In this document: one piece after another, positions 1-11,293 of the stretch | Layout of the letters: every line of letters starts with the position of its first letter | Position numbering within the stretch: position 1 is the first letter of the stretch | Assembly (NCBI GenBank): GCA_024220525.1 | Contig: JAMYWO010000148.1 | Location: forward strand, 1-36,611 | Length of the DNA: 36,611 bases | From: Cochliopodium minus | Lineage: Eukaryota; Discosea; Himatismenida; Cochliopodiidae | Direction of reading: 5' to 3' | Made by a program: the position numbers and the translations under genes | The notes under the pieces: model-generated | Told to the model about the DNA's origin: nothing | The model's database searches: none | Seen by the model: the letters and a program-made list of their open reading frames with translations, nothing else

Positions 1-2602
1 TTTTTTTTTTGATTTTTGTTTTTTAAATATTTTTGTTTTTTGTTTTGATTTTTTAAAATATTTTTTTGTTTTGTTTTTGAAAAATTGAAAAAAATAAAAA
101 AAATAAAAAAAATACTCTGTCTGCATCCAAACCAACAAATTCCTCTTAAAAAATAAAGAATTTTTTTAAAAAATATAAATAAAAGAGTACCAGCAACATC
201 TCCAAAAATCATCATGTTTGGGTAAGATCCCGTATGATCACTACAATTCATTTTTATTTTACTTTAAAAATAAAAATTATTTTGTTAGTTATTAGTTGAA
301 AAAAAATGAAAAATAAAAATAAAAATTTAAAATTTAAAAATAAAAATAAAAATAAAAATAAAAATAAAAATAAAAATAAAAATAAAAATAAAAAGAAAGA
401 AAAATAAAAATAAAAATAAAAAATAAAAATAAAATAAAGATGAAAAGAAAAATAAATAAAAATAAAATAAATAAAAATAAAATAAAAATAAAAAAAATAT
501 AAAGATGAAAATAAAAACAATGCATAAGATGGATTTTGGCTGTCTTCTCCACAATTATAGCACTTGTTCTCTCCTCTCTTCATTCCTCTTTGAAAAGATA
601 AAATATATTTTAAAAAAAAAAAAAAGTTTAAAAAATAAATGATAATTAAAAAAAATATTTGATGAAAAAAAAAATACTTTTTGCAATTTGGACAAGAGAG
701 GTAAGTGTCAACAGAAAGATGGGTGAGAATTCCGAAGAAAAAGCCTTTCAAATTGGGAAATCTCTCGTTTTGATATGTTTGCTCTATCTGATTCAAGGAA
801 TAAAACTGTATGAATGAATCAAACTCCTCTTTCTTTCCACTAAAAAAAAGTAAAAAATCCAAAATCAAAAAAAAAAGTAAGAAAAAAAAAATGAAACTAA
901 AAATTTTTACAAAAAACAAACAAAAAAACAAATATAAATAAACGAAGAAAGAAAAAAAATAAGAAAAGAATTAAAACCAAAACTTACAAAATAAAATAAA
1001 ATAAACAATAAAAAATGTTAATAAAAGTTGGAAGAAAAAAATTAAAAAAATTAAAAAAAAACTTTAAAAAAAAGTTTTTTACGAATCATTGTTGGTGTTA
1101 TTTCCTGAAAAAGGAAGAGAAGAATTTCCCTTCTTCACTTTCTTGATGGAGGAGAGGGCAGAAGGGTTGAGGGTGAGGAAGAAATGAAGGAGAGGCTGAG
1201 TGGAGGGGAGAGAAGGAGAAACGATGATGGAAGACTCGTAGCTGAACTTCAAATTCTTCTCTCCTCTGTAGTTTCCTGCCATAACGTTTTCCATCAAGAT
1301 GACTGCTCCTATGTTCTTCTCTTTGTCCATTAAGTTGCTGAATTGGAGAGTTTGGAGGACGTATTCGATAGCATCTTCTCCCCATATGTTTATTTCAATT
1401 TTTCCTTTGTAGAATTTTTAAAAAATAAAGGAGGCGAGAAGAAAAAAAAAAGTTAATAATGAAGCAATTAAATGTATGATGTTTGAAAAAAAATGTAAAA
1501 ATGATAAGAGATTTCAAACAAATATCTAAATTAACAAAAATAAAAAAGATCATGAAATAAAGGATTGATTATAATAGATGATTAAAAAAGATGATTAAAA
1601 AAATTAAAAAAAAATTTACCTGTTTTATCTGCATGTTAAAAAACAAAATTATTAGAATGATGTGAAATAACGAACATTAGAAATATATTTACCAGCTACG
1701 AGGAGTGTTTGGAGATCAACAAAAGACTCGAACTTTGTTTTTATTTGCTTTCTTGGGAATATTTTGAGGAGATAGCACAACAACGTCTCACACTTTCCTT
1801 CGGTAAGCTTTTCGATGTCCACGATGTTGGCAGAAGATGACATACAAGGTGTTTTCAAGATGAAGTTCCTATTGTGAAAAAAAAATTTTAATGTATAAAA
1901 AATTTTATGTAAAAAAAAAAAAAAAAAATTATATTTTTCTTGTAAATTATTAGAGATGTCCATAATTATTACAACAGTTTAAAATTTGTTAGTAAACATT
2001 TTATATCCGCTAACAAAGTTGTAATATTTGGACATGTCTAGTAAATTATTTTTCATTGTCAATATATTTTTACCATGGATCGCATGGTGGTGCATTTGGT
2101 GTTGCATACATGTATATCTCTCCATCATTATCTCCATCTCCCAGATGTATTTCGTATTCTTGATCAGCGGGTTGCTCAGGGGATGCCTTTTTGTATTTCA
2201 CCTCTCCATTCTTGATGATCACCTTATCTCCCACCTTGATGAAATCGCTGTTCACTTCTGCCTTGCTATTCCAACATACCACCCTGATTTGTTTTCCTTC
2301 ATCCTTCATCAGAAAGCTGAATACCTTCCCCTCCTTCTTCTCTATCTTCTCTGATTTGGAAGTGAATTCTTTCAATTGGAAGACTCTTGTTACTGATTAT
2401 AAAAAGAAAAATTAATTATTATTAGAATGGATATGCAATTCTATTGCTTATGAATTACCCAATCCTCTGGTATAATAAACTAAGAAATTAATTTTTTGCA
2501 AGGGGAAGAAAATTATTTTCAATAGAAAAATTACAAAGAGAATGTTTTACCATTTCTTGCAATAGTCAATTCTGAGATAGAGAACCAATTAGGTTGTTCC
2601 AT
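1..2602 (-). CDS. RPA1: Replication protein A large subunit (RPA1/RPA70), C-terminal end cut by window edge
   Basis: RPA1 binds single-stranded DNA in replication, repair and recombination as part of the nuclear RPA heterotrimer. Exons in transcription order: 2551-2602, 2074-2392, 1693-1868, 1620-1628 (only 9 nt), 1083-1404, 678-839, 519-587, 191-240, 116-144. The frame stays open for 396 codons to the window edge. Three OB-fold domains are visible: DBD-A (start MEQPNWFSISELT, core KVFSFLMKDEG, VVCWNSKAEV), DBD-B (VADKTGKIEINIWGEDA) and DBD-C with a zinc ribbon CPNC…CYNC (C-x2-C-x11-C-x2-C) followed by DHTGSYPNMMIFGDVA. The start is the ATG at 2602. The protein opens directly with DBD-A, so the usual N-terminal 70N protein-interaction domain (about 110 residues) is missing, and only 203 bp separate the start from CSN7. 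The intron at 1869-2073 carries an inverted-repeat element. The family call is firm; the last exons lie outside the window. Confidence 0.9.
1951..2040 (-). mobile_element. 90-bp MITE-like element, copy 1, in an RPA1 intron
   Basis: A 90-bp element runs from TAGAGATGTCC to GGACATGTCTA. The ends are inverted repeats of about 23 bp, each running inward to ATTACAAC or its complement. It is flanked on both sides by the 9-bp direct repeat GTAAATTAT (1942-1950 and 2041-2049), which marks an insertion. It lies wholly inside an RPA1 intron. Strand is arbitrary: copies 3 and 4 are taken as plus. Confidence 0.9.
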
Positions 2603-2805
2603 TTCACTTTTTATTTTCAATTTTTTTTTATATTTTTTTACATTTTGGCTCAATAATAAAAAAATAAAGGAAAAGGTTGATGATTGGAAGAATAGAATGA
2701 AGATAAACATAGAATCTATTATCAATAAGATTGTAAAGAATATATTTTTTTTTATTTGAAATTTTTTTATTTAACGAATTATAAAAGGAGGGATAATTTT
2801 GTTTC

Positions 2806-3777
2806 TTAATTTCTGAATCCTCTCATCAAACCACCCATGAGCATACCCAATCCCATTCTTCCACCTTTTTTACGTCTACCTCCACCACCTTCTTCAAGTT
2901 CAGAGGAGAGCAATAATTGGAGTTGATGTTTTCTTTCATCGAGTTGTTTTTCGAATTCATCTTTGCGCAAAATGTTCATTTTCCATTCTCCTTGAGCATA
3001 TTTAACTTTATCTTCGATTGTTTGAATTAATTCTTCGCTTTTTTTGAGCCAAGTTTGGAGAACTAAGATTGGAAAAATTAGATTGTATATTAGTAAAATT
3101 CAAAGAGAATGGAAAAATTGATTGGTTGTAAATCCAAGATTTTATATTGTCTGAAAATAAAATTAAATATATTATATTTATGAGTATATAAAATTTCTCA
3201 CAATCAAATCTTAATATAAAGGGATATTCAGAATGAATTATTTTTATGGGCATTTATTTTTATGAATTTTACCAATTTGCATCTCTTTAATTTGATCAAT
3301 CTTTACATCTCTACCAATAGCAAAATCTATTTGAACAATTTTTTCAGATTGATCCAATTTAGCAAAGATGAGTCCTTCATAGATTGAATCCAAAATGAGA
3401 TCTTCCAATTCTCTGACATTATTCAAATCCAAAGCTTTTTGTATACGATCATATGTAATTTCTGAAGATTTAGCTCCAAATGCAGCAACAGTCAACATTT
3501 TGAGTTTTTTAGTTTGTGTAGGATTTAATGCTCCATATTTACTTTCTCCTCCATTTTTAAAATCTTGATAATCTCCATATGCGAATAATTGAAGTTGTTC
3601 AAAAATTTTTTTCTCTTCTGCTGATCCCTTTTCAAGGTTTTTTACATTATCCAATGAAAGGAGTTCACCATATACAAAAATTGCTTTTTCAGACAATGCT
3701 TTTTTGATCAATGCAACTAATGTAGATCCACTTGTACCTGTTGCAAGTTTTACATAATCATTGATGGTTTGAGACAT
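2806..3777 (-). CDS. CSN7: COP9 signalosome complex subunit 7 (CSN7)
   Basis: CSN7 is a PCI-domain scaffold subunit of the COP9 signalosome, which removes NEDD8 from cullin-RING ubiquitin ligases. There are two exons, 3273-3777 and 2806-3062, giving 253 residues, close to the usual CSN7 length. The PCI/winged-helix region is clear near residues 115-165: KALDLNNVRELEDLILDSIY, AKLDQSEKIVQIDFAIGRDV, as in animal and plant CSN7. A C-terminal helix (WLKKSEELIQTIEDKVKYAQ) follows. The last 28 residues are unusual: a Gly/Arg/Met-rich tail (GGGGRRKKGGRMGLGMLMGG and on to MRGFRN). The start ATG at 3777 gives MSQTINDYVKLA. It is divergent from the PH-domain gene, with a 332-bp shared promoter region. 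Confidence 0.93.
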
Positions 3778-4109
3778 ATTTCACTTTAAATATAAAGTAT
3801 AAAAAATTTATAAAAAAAAATAAAAATTTATATTAAAAATGAGTTTTTGATATTTTTGTTTTATATATTCACAAGTTTGAAAAAATCTTTTTATAAATGT
3901 TAATTTATGTTTTATAATCACTCATTCTCTTTTAATTTTTTTCTTTACCAAATTTTATATAACCCAAATTTTTTTTTTTTTTTTTAATTTAATATTTCTG
4001 TATTAGAGTTGAATCAATACAAACAATTTGCTTTATTATAGACTCAATATTTGGAATTTCTGATCTATTTTTTGAATAATCAATATAATAGAAAAATATA
4101 AAAAAAAAA
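3778..4109. promoter_or_regulatory. Divergent intergenic region between CSN7 and the PH-domain gene
   Basis: This 332-bp spacer lies between the two opposite start codons, so it should hold both promoters. It is nearly pure A/T, with a long T tract near 3970-3985 and A-rich leaders directly before each ATG. I see no recognisable transcription-factor site. Confidence 0.4.
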
Positions 4110-7100
4110 ATGAGAGATATGGAAGAATATATGATACCCATAAACAATAATATGAAAGCAAAGAATAGTATACCGATAGTGCCAAATTCATTTGAGGAAG
4201 TTCTCTATCATCCATTAATACATTCACCAATCATGGAAAAGAAATCCTTGATAGAAAAAAATCCTCAAGAAGTGAAACCTAAATTAGGGAATAAAGAAGA
4301 AAATGTTCCATTGGAAATACTTCAATTGTAACATAAATTGAATATTTTTGAATTAATTTGACTTATTTTCACTTACATAAATAAAAAACACATGATATCA
4401 GTAATTATGAACAAATATTGAAATTAACAAAGGATTTCCTCATTAAATTTGAAGATCAGCTATTGAATTCAGGTATATAAATGAAAAAAAAATTTTATTC
4501 GAAAAAAAAATTTTGATTGAAAGATCATAGGGGAGATAACATTCCAAAGTTTATTGGATAATTCTGAATTTATGGATATGTATATACTAAAAATAATGGA
4601 TTTCTGGAAAGAAGGCAATTAATAAACGAAATTTAAAATTGAAATGAATAATAAATAAATTTTTATAATTAATAAAAGAAACAAAGATAAATCAGATGGA
4701 ATATTCTCCCAAATCAATCAACAAATATACTATCGGAAAATTTTTTGTGGAGTTATTCACCAATGAGAAGAGATATTCAATGGAATCCATTCTTTCCAAA
4801 TCTCTCATTTACTACTCTTTCCATATAAACTCTAGCCAGCTTTCTAGTGTATGTCATAATTTTCTCTCATCGAAATCAGTATTAGAAGCAACATCAAAAG
4901 AAGGTAATTAAACAGAAATAAATTAAAAATCAAAAAAATAAAATTTTTTAAAAAAAAATCAAAAAAATTAATATTAAAAATTAATAAAAAATTTTGAATA
5001 AAAGAATAAAAAATGTAAAAATACAAAAAAATTAAAAAATTAAATAAATACAAAATATAAATAAATTAAAAGAATTCATTTCATCCTTGGCTCTCGAATT
5101 TGTAAATAACAACAAGAAGTTCAAATGGCTCAAAGTAACTTCGAGTATCGAGAACGATTTTTATCAGTCCAAGCTCCCTTTCGTGGAGCAAGTAACTGAT
5201 TTGGAAGAAATTGTGTCCGACATAAATATAGGAAATCCTAACTATGAAATAAACTACACTGTAAAAAAAAAAAATCAAATTTAATATTTTTTATTTTTAA
5301 AAGAATTTAACTTCAAATATTTTTTTTATTTTTTTTTGAAGTTTTTTATTTTTTTTTAAATAATCAAATTTTTTTAAACATTTTTTTATTTTTTTTAAAT
5401 TTTTAAATTTTTATCAAAGGAAATCCTAGAAAATAATATAAAAAATTATTCTACCGAGATCATCAAAACATTGGAAGAAGAAAGAGAGTCTAAAATCCTT
5501 AACAAAAGCGATACAGAGTGGTCCAACACCCTCAAGTTTTTTTCGGTCATCAAGAGGGCTCAAGAGGATTACAGCTCTTTGTTTCCTCATTCAATCAAAA
5601 GAAATAACATAAGAGATTTCAATTCGTTAACACAACAACAAAATTTAGTAAAGTTTTTTTTTTAAATTTTTTTTGTTTTTTATTTTTTTTTTCTTTTAAT
5701 TTTTTATTTTTGATTTTTTTTTTAATTTTTTTTATTTTTTTATTTTAATTCTATTGATATTTTTTATTTTATTTTGAATTAAACATTTTATTTATTCTAT
5801 TGATATTTTATTTTTTGATTTTATTTTTGTTAAATTTTTTGGTTTTTTTTTTTGTTTATTTTTTAAATTATTTTATTTTATTTTATTTTTCTTAAATTTT
5901 TTTGGTTCATTTTTTTGGTTTTTAATTTTTTTGGTTTATTTTTTTTTTTAGATTTTTTTTGATTTTTATTAATTTCTCCTTTTATATTAAATTAGAATCA
6001 AAAAATAGAAGATATTACAATCGTGTTGGATAGAATGAAAGAGATCTTAGACGGCTATGAATCTTCACCTGACCAAACCAAACTCTACCAAGTCTCCACC
6101 CTCATGAACGCAATCCAACCCAGAATAAAGTCCATGTATTCTGACCATCAACAAGAAATATTCTCCTACAAAGAATCTTTGCTTTATGTCGCGAAAATAA
6201 TGAAAGAAATTGTTGAAAAAACAAGGTTTATTATTTAATTTTTTTAAAAATATATTTTTTTTATTTTTTATGATTTTTAATTTTTTATTTTTTAATTTGT
6301 ATTTATTTTTAATTATTTTGAATTTTTAATATTTAATTTTTAATTATTTTAAATTATATTTTATTTTTTGATTAAATTTATTTTATTTTTAAATTTTTTT
6401 TTAATTATATTTTTGGTTATTTCTTTGATTCATTATTTTGATTGAATTTTAAATAAATTTTCTTATTCTTATGATAGATATTATGTTTTGTCTGAAGGAA
6501 ATGAGTATGTACACGCCACAGTGGAGTCTCCACAAGTTAGAATGTAAAAAAAAAAAATATATATATTTTTTTGATTATTTTTAAATTTTTATTTTTTTAA
6601 AAAAGAAATTTATCAGATGTTGGAGGTAAATAAAAATTGATTTATTTTTAAATTTATTTTAATTGATTTATTTTTAATTGATTTATTTTTAATTGATTTA
6701 TTTTTAAAATTTTTTTATTAAAGCCCAACCCAAGCCGTTGTATGGATACCTCAAAAAACAGGGTGACAAGGGTTTTGTAAAGTCTTATAAAAAGAGATAT
6801 TTTAGCCAACAAAAAGAAAAACTTGTTTATTTCAGAGATGTCCCAGAAAACGAAAAGTAAACAAAATTATTTTCATTTTCATTTTCATTTTTATTTTTTA
6901 TTTTTTATTTTTTATTAATTTAATATTTTTTATATTTTTATTTTATTTTTTATTTATTTTTATATTTTTTATTATTTTTTATATTTATTTTATATTTATT
7001 ATTTATTTTTTATATTTATTATTTATTATTTATTATTTATTTTTTATTTTTTATCTTAAAATTTATTTTAAAGTACCGAAGCACAAGGTTACATTGATCT

Positions 7101-7305
7101 TAGTAAGGTTGTTCATATCAGAGTAAATAACGAGAAAGAGGGCCTTTTTGACATTGTCACTGTTGGAAGGATCTACCATCTCCAGTATTGCGAGGATTTC
7201 GATCATTCCTTGAATTACTGGATCAAGGGGTTGACCCTTTGGATAGAGTATTGTTCTGAAAAGAAGAATAAACTCAACAACCCTCAATATGTCAATAGAT
7301 ATTAA
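4110..7305 (+). CDS. PH-domain protein with long helical N-terminal region
   Basis: Eleven exons (4110-4327, 4402-4472, 4531-4614, 4679-4903, 5073-5260, 5420-5647, 5996-6225, 6478-6543, 6606-6625, 6724-6856, 7074-7305) sum to 565 codons. The last 100 or so residues form a pleckstrin-homology domain: PLYGYLKKQGDKGFVKSYKK, RYFSQQKEKLVYF, GYIDLSKVVHI, then the closing helix with its conserved Trp (NYWIKGLTLWIEY). PH domains usually bind phosphoinositides or proteins at membranes. Residues 70-430 are predicted helical and rich in charged residues. A BAR-like or IMD-like bundle before the PH domain is possible by analogy with ACAP-type proteins, but I see no diagnostic motif. Exon 9 is only 20 bp. 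The intron after 4614 appears to use a GC donor (GAAG|GCAATTAA). The exon 4 acceptor (4678/4679) is the least certain junction. Function unknown beyond likely membrane association. Confidence 0.78.
6655..6705. repeat. 15-bp tandem repeat in an intron
   Basis: About three copies of a 15-bp unit (AATTGATTTATTTTT) lie in the intron between the 20-bp exon and the first PH-domain exon. This is simple intronic sequence. Confidence 0.6.
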
Positions 7306-7853
7306 AAACTAATTTTTTTTTTATTTTTTTATTATTTATTTTTTAAAAATTATTTTTTTTAAAGAAATTTCGGATTTAACTTCCATCCTGATTCTTCTTT
7401 CAAAAAAATTTTTTTTTCCTATCAAAGGAGGGTTCTAGAAATGTCCAAAATTTACAACTTTGTTAGCGGATATTAATTATTAGCTTACAAAAGTTTAAAC
7501 TGTTTGAAACTTTTGAACATCTCCAGAGGGTTCAAAAAATATTTCATTTTACATTGATAAGCAAAAGAAACTTGTTTTTATTTAGATTTTTAGTTTAGAA
7601 CCTCCCAAAATTCAAGTCAAAGAAAATAATTTGTAATAATTCACTTCACTTCTAGTTCTAGTTTTTGATAATTTATGTTTCAAGAACAAAATATATTTGA
7701 TTTTCACCTTGATTGGATGAATTTTAATTATTATAAATTTTTTATTATTTAATTGAGCTTCACAAAATAGTTAAATGTAAATCACAAAAATTTGTTTCAT
7801 TTCTTCTTGAATGTCCAATTATTAAAGTATATTCGAAAAAAAAATAAAAAAAA
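7306..7853. other. Intergenic region holding MITE copy 2
   Basis: This 548-bp region between the PH-domain and F-box genes holds the inverted-repeat element at 7436-7525. I found no exon with protein-like composition in the rest. The last 60 bp form the A-rich leader of the next gene. Confidence 0.5.
7436..7525 (+). mobile_element. 90-bp MITE-like element, copy 2, intergenic
   Basis: It has the same 90-bp length and core (ACAACTTTGTTAGCGGATAT) as the other copies but is the most diverged. Its right arm reads TTGAACATCTCCA instead of TTGGACATCTCTA. Flanking direct repeats GAGGGTTC (7428-7435 and 7526-7533) match over 8 bp. A ninth base would mismatch, so either the duplication was 8 bp or one base has mutated. 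Confidence 0.85.
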
Positions 7854-9262
7854 ATGGGAAATAATCAATCGAAAAAAGATTTCCCGCCAAAAAAATCTTC
7901 GATTGATGGCAACATCCAATCTATCAAAACAACTTCATCTAATGATCCTCTCATAGATTCCAAATGGGACGATAATATCGAGATTGGGAAGGAATATGAA
8001 AGGCAGATTAATTTACCAAAGCCTATCATCATCGAGATTATATGTTCATTGGATTGGAAAGATTTGAACTCTATCTTCTCAATTTGCAAACAAATATATT
8101 TTCTTACAAAAGAGGGTCAACAATAAATATAAAAAATTTTTTTTTTTTTATTTTTTTTTTATTTATTTATTATTTAATTCAAAAAGATTCATTTTGGAAG
8201 ATATTGATCAAGAACAATTCGAATTTTACACTCAAGGATATTGAGAAGAAAAGGGAGAAACAAACTTACAAGGAAATCTTAGAAGATATAATGGTGCCAT
8301 GGAACCTTGAGACCTCAAACAAAGAACATCTAATATTCAAAAAGTAAAAAAAAAAGTGTTTAAATAATAAATGAAAAAATAAATAAAATTAATCTATTTA
8401 TAATCAAATTAATTTAAAATAATAAATAAATAATAAATCAATCAATCAAAAAGTAAAAAAAAATTAATTTTTTAAAGAAATGAAGTTTCGCACAAGAATT
8501 ATTACAGGTTGGCGGCAGCGTTCACAAATAAAAAGTTTGTATTAGGTTCTAGAAACATGTTATTTACTTTTGAACTCAAAAGAAAAGAAGGAACTAATTT
8601 TTCAGCGGGAATCTGCACAGAAAATAGGTTTGGAAAAAAAAAATTAAAAATATAAAAAAGATTTTAAAAAAATTAAATTTTTCTTTCCGGCTTTACAAAG
8701 TAACACAACTGGTTGGTAAATATTTTTAAAGAAATTTCAAATTATATTGATGTTTATTCAAATTATTCACTAGGTTGCATGGTGGAGATAATGGATTTGG
8801 TGGGTAAAATAATTACTTTAATTTTAATTTTGTTATTCAAAATTATTTTTCCAAATAAATTTTTTTTTTTAACAAAATTTTTTTTTTTAATAAATTTCTA
8901 ATAAAAATATTTGTTATTTATTTCAAATTAAATTTTTGTTGATAATTTTTTTATTATAATTATTTTATTGAGATTTATGATTATTATATTTTTAAAGATT
9001 TAGACCAGGTCTTGTCAAAAACAAAATTGTTCAAGGGTTTTCTCCAATGAAAGTATTGATCACAAAAGAACCCAGTTATTTCGTTTACGACTGCACCACC
9101 AAAGCACCTATCAAATCTGGAAAGATCAACAAAAGAATTGGGGAAGTTTTCTGCTTTTATGTCATCATTTCCAGAGAGAACCATGTTGCGAGATATTTGA
9201 GTGTGAGATCTGTTGATGTTGTTCCATCACAAATTACTCAATCTTATTTGGATGAAATCTAA
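7854..9262 (+). CDS. F-box protein with predicted N-myristoylation site
   Basis: Six exons (7854-8115, 8187-8343, 8478-8627, 8701-8715, 8774-8803, 8998-9262) join in frame to 293 codons. Residues 55-110 form an F-box: INLPKPIIIEIICSLDWKDL, NSIFSICKQIYFLTKEDSFW. This suggests a substrate receptor of an SCF ubiquitin ligase. The C-terminal 150 residues are a putative beta-rich domain (RLAAAFTNKKFVLGSRNMLF, GWLHGGDNGFGG, KVLITKEPSYFVYDCTTK) that I cannot name. The N-terminus MGNNQSKKD has Gly2, Ser6 and following lysines, as in N-myristoylation signals, so membrane tethering is likely but inferred. Exon 4 is only 15 bp and exon 5 only 30 bp. The first donor (GTCAAC) is atypical. The upstream leader is A-rich. 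Confidence 0.8.
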
Positions 9263-9555
9263 ATTTTTTTTTTTTTTTGATTTTTTGTTTGAATATATCA
9301 ATCTTAATTCTTTTTTTTTTTTGATTAAAATAATATATTATTAATTAAATTTAAATTAATTCTTTGTAAAAATAAATAAATAAAAATCAAATTTAACAAA
9401 ATATAAGGGAACCAAATGGTATTCTTCAAAACACTATTTATCTTTTATTAACTTTTTGAGAAAAAAGAAAAGCAATTGTCCAGAATATTGACTACATTAC
9501 TCCTATGAAAGAAATGTTGATGAAAAAGAAATTAATTTTAAAATATAAATAAAAA

Positions 9556-11293
9556 ATGTTAAAGTTGAATTTAATTGAAGAAAAATTTGAACTGAATGAA
9601 TTGCATCATTTCATTTTGAAAGAGGATGATATCAATTGCATTAAAGAATTCTTGTCAAATTTGAATGAGGAAATGATTGATCTCGTGATAAATTACCAGG
9701 ACTTTAAATATTATTTATCTCCTTTACATATGGCCACCATCAAAGATAATATTGAGGTGATTAAGATATTATTTGAAAATGGGAAGATAGATATGGATAT
9801 TAGAGATCATTTTGATTGTACGGCACTTCATCATGCTGCTTTGAATCATAATTATGAGATCATACAATATCTCATTGAGAAGGGATGCAATATTGAAGTG
9901 AGAAATAAATATGGAGGAACTTACAAAGATATCTTCCTCCAAATAAAAAACAAAAATAAAAAAGATAACCAAGATGTGATTGAAAATACAATTTATTTCA
10001 AAGAGAAAAACGATATAGTGGAAATGAATATCAAAGATTTTGAATCAAAAATTGGATGCAAGATGATTTGGGAAGATAATCTTATCAAAAAAAGAGAATG
10101 GATAAAAATGTGGAAAAATCACAAAGAAATAGATATTTCAGTTCTGGATAATTGGGAAAAAGAGTTACAAAAAGAGTGTAAACAATTTCTTTTTTTATTC
10201 AATTTTAAATTTCTTTGAAATTAATTTTTTTTTAATTTTAATATAAAAAGATTTAAAATTTAGAGAAGAAAAAAATAAAATCAAGGTTTATGTAGAACAT
10301 GCTGAAAACATGGGATATTATTTGAGATCTCATCAAAAAATGGAAAAGTTCAAGATTATTGGAGAATATTTAGGTTTGGTGGATTCCAAAAAAATGAACG
10401 AACATATCAGGGACTACAACTCCAAGCTTGAAAATGTCCAACACAAAGAAAGTTGGTACAAAAACCTTTTCTGCATTTCACATCCCCAAACAGAGTATAT
10501 TTTCGAAAATATAGATGCTTTCAAATACAGAGGTATAATGGTATTTTAAAAAAAATTAATTAATCTCTACTTTTATTTCATATTTAATTATTTCGATCTT
10601 ATTTTTCTTGGAATAATTTCAAACATCCAAAATTAAAATTTTTTTGAAAGGGTTTTGTTGCTTCTTCTTTCCCTAATTTGATGGTCATGGAGGTAAAAAA
10701 TTGTAATGGGATTCAATCTAGGTTTGTATTTGTCACCGCTAAAGAAATTGAACCTCATGTAAATTAAAAATTTAAAATTTTTAAAATTTTAATTTTTTTG
10801 TTAGGAAATTTTGTCAATAGATTATGGGAATCATGATGTCAAAAAAATGCCTTATCTGGAACTGAGGAACGAAGAAATGATTTCTTTCTTCACAAAAAAC
10901 AGTTCAAAAGAAAAGTTATTGGATCCCATTACACCAAAAGAGCTCTCTGACAATCTTGAATTAAAAGAAATGTATCAGCTCGTCTCGAAGGAACTTCCTA
11001 TTAAATATTCTTTGAAGACACCCTCTTCTTTTCTACTTTTGATTTTACATGACATTGTTTCTGTTGACACTTTCAAGCTTCTTTTTGAACAATACTCTGT
11101 TAATTCAAAGAAGAAGATTTGGCAGCATTATTTTTTTGAAGATGTACTTTCCCTTTACTCCAAGTTTTTGAAAAGAGAAGACAAAGAGCAAGTTATTTTT
11201 GACAAAAAATTTTTGTTAAGTTCTGTTGGTAAAATATCCTCCTTAGAGTTGAACATAATTATTTCGGATTTAAATGATTTTTATACAAAATAA
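9556..11293 (+). CDS. Ankyrin-repeat and SET-domain protein (putative lysine methyltransferase, divergent)
   Basis: Four exons (9556-10175, 10264-10540, 10651-10758, 10805-11293) give 497 residues. Residues 50-125 hold two or three ankyrin repeats (SPLHMATIKDNIEVIKILFE, DCTALHHAALNHNYEIIQYL). Residues 225-355 read as a SET domain: FKIIGEYLGLV (SET start), IDAFKYRGIMGFVASSFPN (in place of the usual region ending NHSCxPN), RFVFVTAKEI and ILSIDYGNHD (the DYG end motif). SET domains transfer methyl groups from S-adenosylmethionine to lysines on histones and other proteins. The Asn-His of NHSC, which normally contacts the cofactor, is replaced by Ala-Ser, so activity is uncertain. The C-terminal 130 residues are helical, as in SET proteins with substrate-binding tails. 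The first donor is GTGTAA. Confidence 0.8.

Noticed and set aside
254-931. A long minus-strand frame rich in Phe, Leu, Tyr and Ile
   Set aside because: Only two short segments (RPA1 DBD-C exons 678-839 and 519-587) are real. The Phe/Tyr-rich rest is translated (TAAAAA)n intron sequence.
7063-7287. Minus-strand frame starting MRVVEFILLF
   Set aside because: The plus strand here is the last PH-domain exon, with intact PH motifs and a matching acceptor at 7073.
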